A stretch of DNA of 8,652 nt from NCBI GenBank assembly GCA_036787815.1, contig DAIQOP010000164.1, positions 1 through 8,652 on the forward strand, given 5' to 3'. The position numbers and the translations under genes were made by a program. Position 1 is the stretch's first letter; each line of letters opens with the position of its first letter. This document shows positions 6,102 through 8,652 of the stretch, piece after piece. The DNA is from DATBAK01 sp036787815 (GTDB taxonomy: Bacteria; Actinomycetota; Acidimicrobiia; IMCC26256; PALSA-610). The notes below the pieces were generated by a model. It had not been told where the DNA came from. It saw nothing but the letters and a program-made list of their open reading frames with translations, and did not search any database.

Positions 6102-6554
6102 CTAGCGCAACTGGCCGAGATCGGGCTCGGGTGTGCTGCCCGGTTGGCGCAGCTCGGCGAGCGCCGCCCAGAGATCGGTGGCCGAGGTCGGGCCGAGGAA
6201 CGCCGAGCGCGTGACGCCCTCGTGGTCGACGATGACGACGAGCGGCACCGAGTCGATCGCGTAGCGCTCGTGCAGCGCGCGGTCGGCGCCGAACTCGACC
6301 TCGCACACGGCCACCTCCGCGCTGTCGAGCACCCGCACCTTCCCCGCCATCACCGCACAGCTCTCGCACGACGCCGACGAGAAGAGCACGACCAGCCACG
6401 GCGTGTCGGCACGCGGGAAGTCGGCCCGATGGAGCTGCCGGGGCACCTCGCCCGACGCGCGCACCGGATCCGGTGCGGCCTGCGCGCGCAGGCGCCAGGC
6501 GACGAGCGCCGCGACGACCACGAGCAGGGCGGCGACGATCAGGCGCGGAGCCAC
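6102..6554 (-). CDS. Membrane-anchored thioredoxin-like protein
   Basis: This 150-residue protein has an N-terminal membrane helix (about 4-20) followed by basic residues (RLR, 21-23), a linker, and a thioredoxin fold. The fold shows a strand (WLVVLF, 53-58), the redox motif C63-E-S-C66, a second strand with C84, the VP pair expected for the cis-proline (V103-P104), and the VVIVDHEG strand-turn (106-113). The basic residues just after the helix would hold it with the fold on the cytoplasmic side by the positive-inside rule. If the segment acts as a signal anchor with reverse orientation, the fold would be outside; the sequence does not settle this. The CxxC implies thiol-disulfide exchange; its partner is unknown. 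The start is GTG 6554, with TACGCT seven bases upstream and no Shine-Dalgarno. The gene follows ftsH on the same strand, with a strong hairpin between them, so it may be transcribed alone. Confidence 0.85.
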   Translation of the reverse strand: MAPRLIVAALLVVVAALVAWRLRAQAAPDPVRASGEVPRQLHRADFPRADTPWLVVLFSSASCESCAVMAGKVRVLDSAEVAVCEVEFGADRALHERYAIDSVPLVVIVDHEGVTRSAFLGPTSATDLWAALAELRQPGSTPEPDLGQLR

Positions 6555-6561
6555 GGAGCCG

Positions 6562-6567
6562 AGCGTA
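6562..6567 (-). promoter_or_regulatory. Putative -10 box (TACGCT) of a leaderless thioredoxin-gene promoter
   Basis: On the minus strand TACGCT is followed by seven bases and then the GTG start at 6554. It is the same hexamer, at nearly the same spacing, as the one before cofD. No convincing -35 box is visible. With the hairpin just upstream (6578-6606) it suggests that the gene is not simply a read-through product of ftsH. Confidence 0.45.
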
Positions 6568-6577
6568 CCGAAGGCCC

Positions 6578-6606
6578 GATCGGAGGCTCCGAACGAGCCT
6601 TCGATC
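6578..6606 (-). terminator. Strong hairpin after ftsH, putative terminator
   Basis: The arms at 6578-6589 and 6595-6606 pair over 12 positions with a single mismatch (A-C on the minus strand, G-T on the plus strand) around a 5-base loop. The inner six pairs are AGGCTC/GAGCCT and the outer five are GATCG/CGATC. It starts five bases after the TAG stop of ftsH. No T-tract follows, which is common for terminators in high-GC actinobacteria; it could alternatively stabilise the ftsH 3' end. Confidence 0.6.
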
Positions 6607-6611
6607 AGGCG

Positions 6612-8652
<2,041 letters not shown>

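Overview
The window is strongly GC-rich. Its coding style and gene content (a CofD/FbiA-type F420 gene, a DUF5719-type surface protein, a large glycosyltransferase/membrane fusion, and an FtsH with a Pro/Gly-rich tail) point to an actinobacterium. An Acidimicrobiia-like lineage is my best guess, but this is inferred from gene content and not proved. Several genes lack a Shine-Dalgarno sequence and instead carry a TANNNT -10 box 6-10 bases before the start codon. This fits the leaderless transcription common in Actinobacteria.

Layout. Positions 1-475 (minus) hold the N-terminal half of CofD, cut by the left edge. Positions 538-903 (minus) encode a 121-residue protein with one short hydrophobic stretch and amphipathic helices. 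Positions 904-1047 are a divergent control region with promoter-like boxes for both strands around an 8-bp inverted repeat. On the plus strand, 1048-4329 encodes a 1093-residue fusion of a cytoplasmic GT2 glycosyltransferase, a multi-spanning membrane region and an extracytoplasmic C-terminal domain. It overlaps by four bases (GTGA) with 4326-6068, an exported DUF5719-like protein made of four ~105-residue modules. A short convergent gap at 6069-6101 contains a hairpin. Then, on the minus strand, come a membrane-anchored thioredoxin-like protein (6102-6554) and FtsH (6612 to beyond the right edge), separated by a strong hairpin.

Functionally, the plus-strand pair looks like a cell-envelope module: a membrane glycosyltransferase translationally coupled to an exported, probably surface-located protein. 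The flanking genes serve cofactor F420 synthesis (cofD), envelope redox (thioredoxin-like) and membrane protein quality control (ftsH). No mobile element, CRISPR array, tRNA or rRNA is visible.

The most unusual observations are: a domain-sized (~114 residue) unrecognised insertion inside the fourth repeat of the DUF5719-like protein; a 172-residue stretch without any acidic residue covering the first predicted outside loop of the glycosyltransferase fusion; and the clustered half-sites in the divergent control region. I do not see a clearly new multi-gene system.
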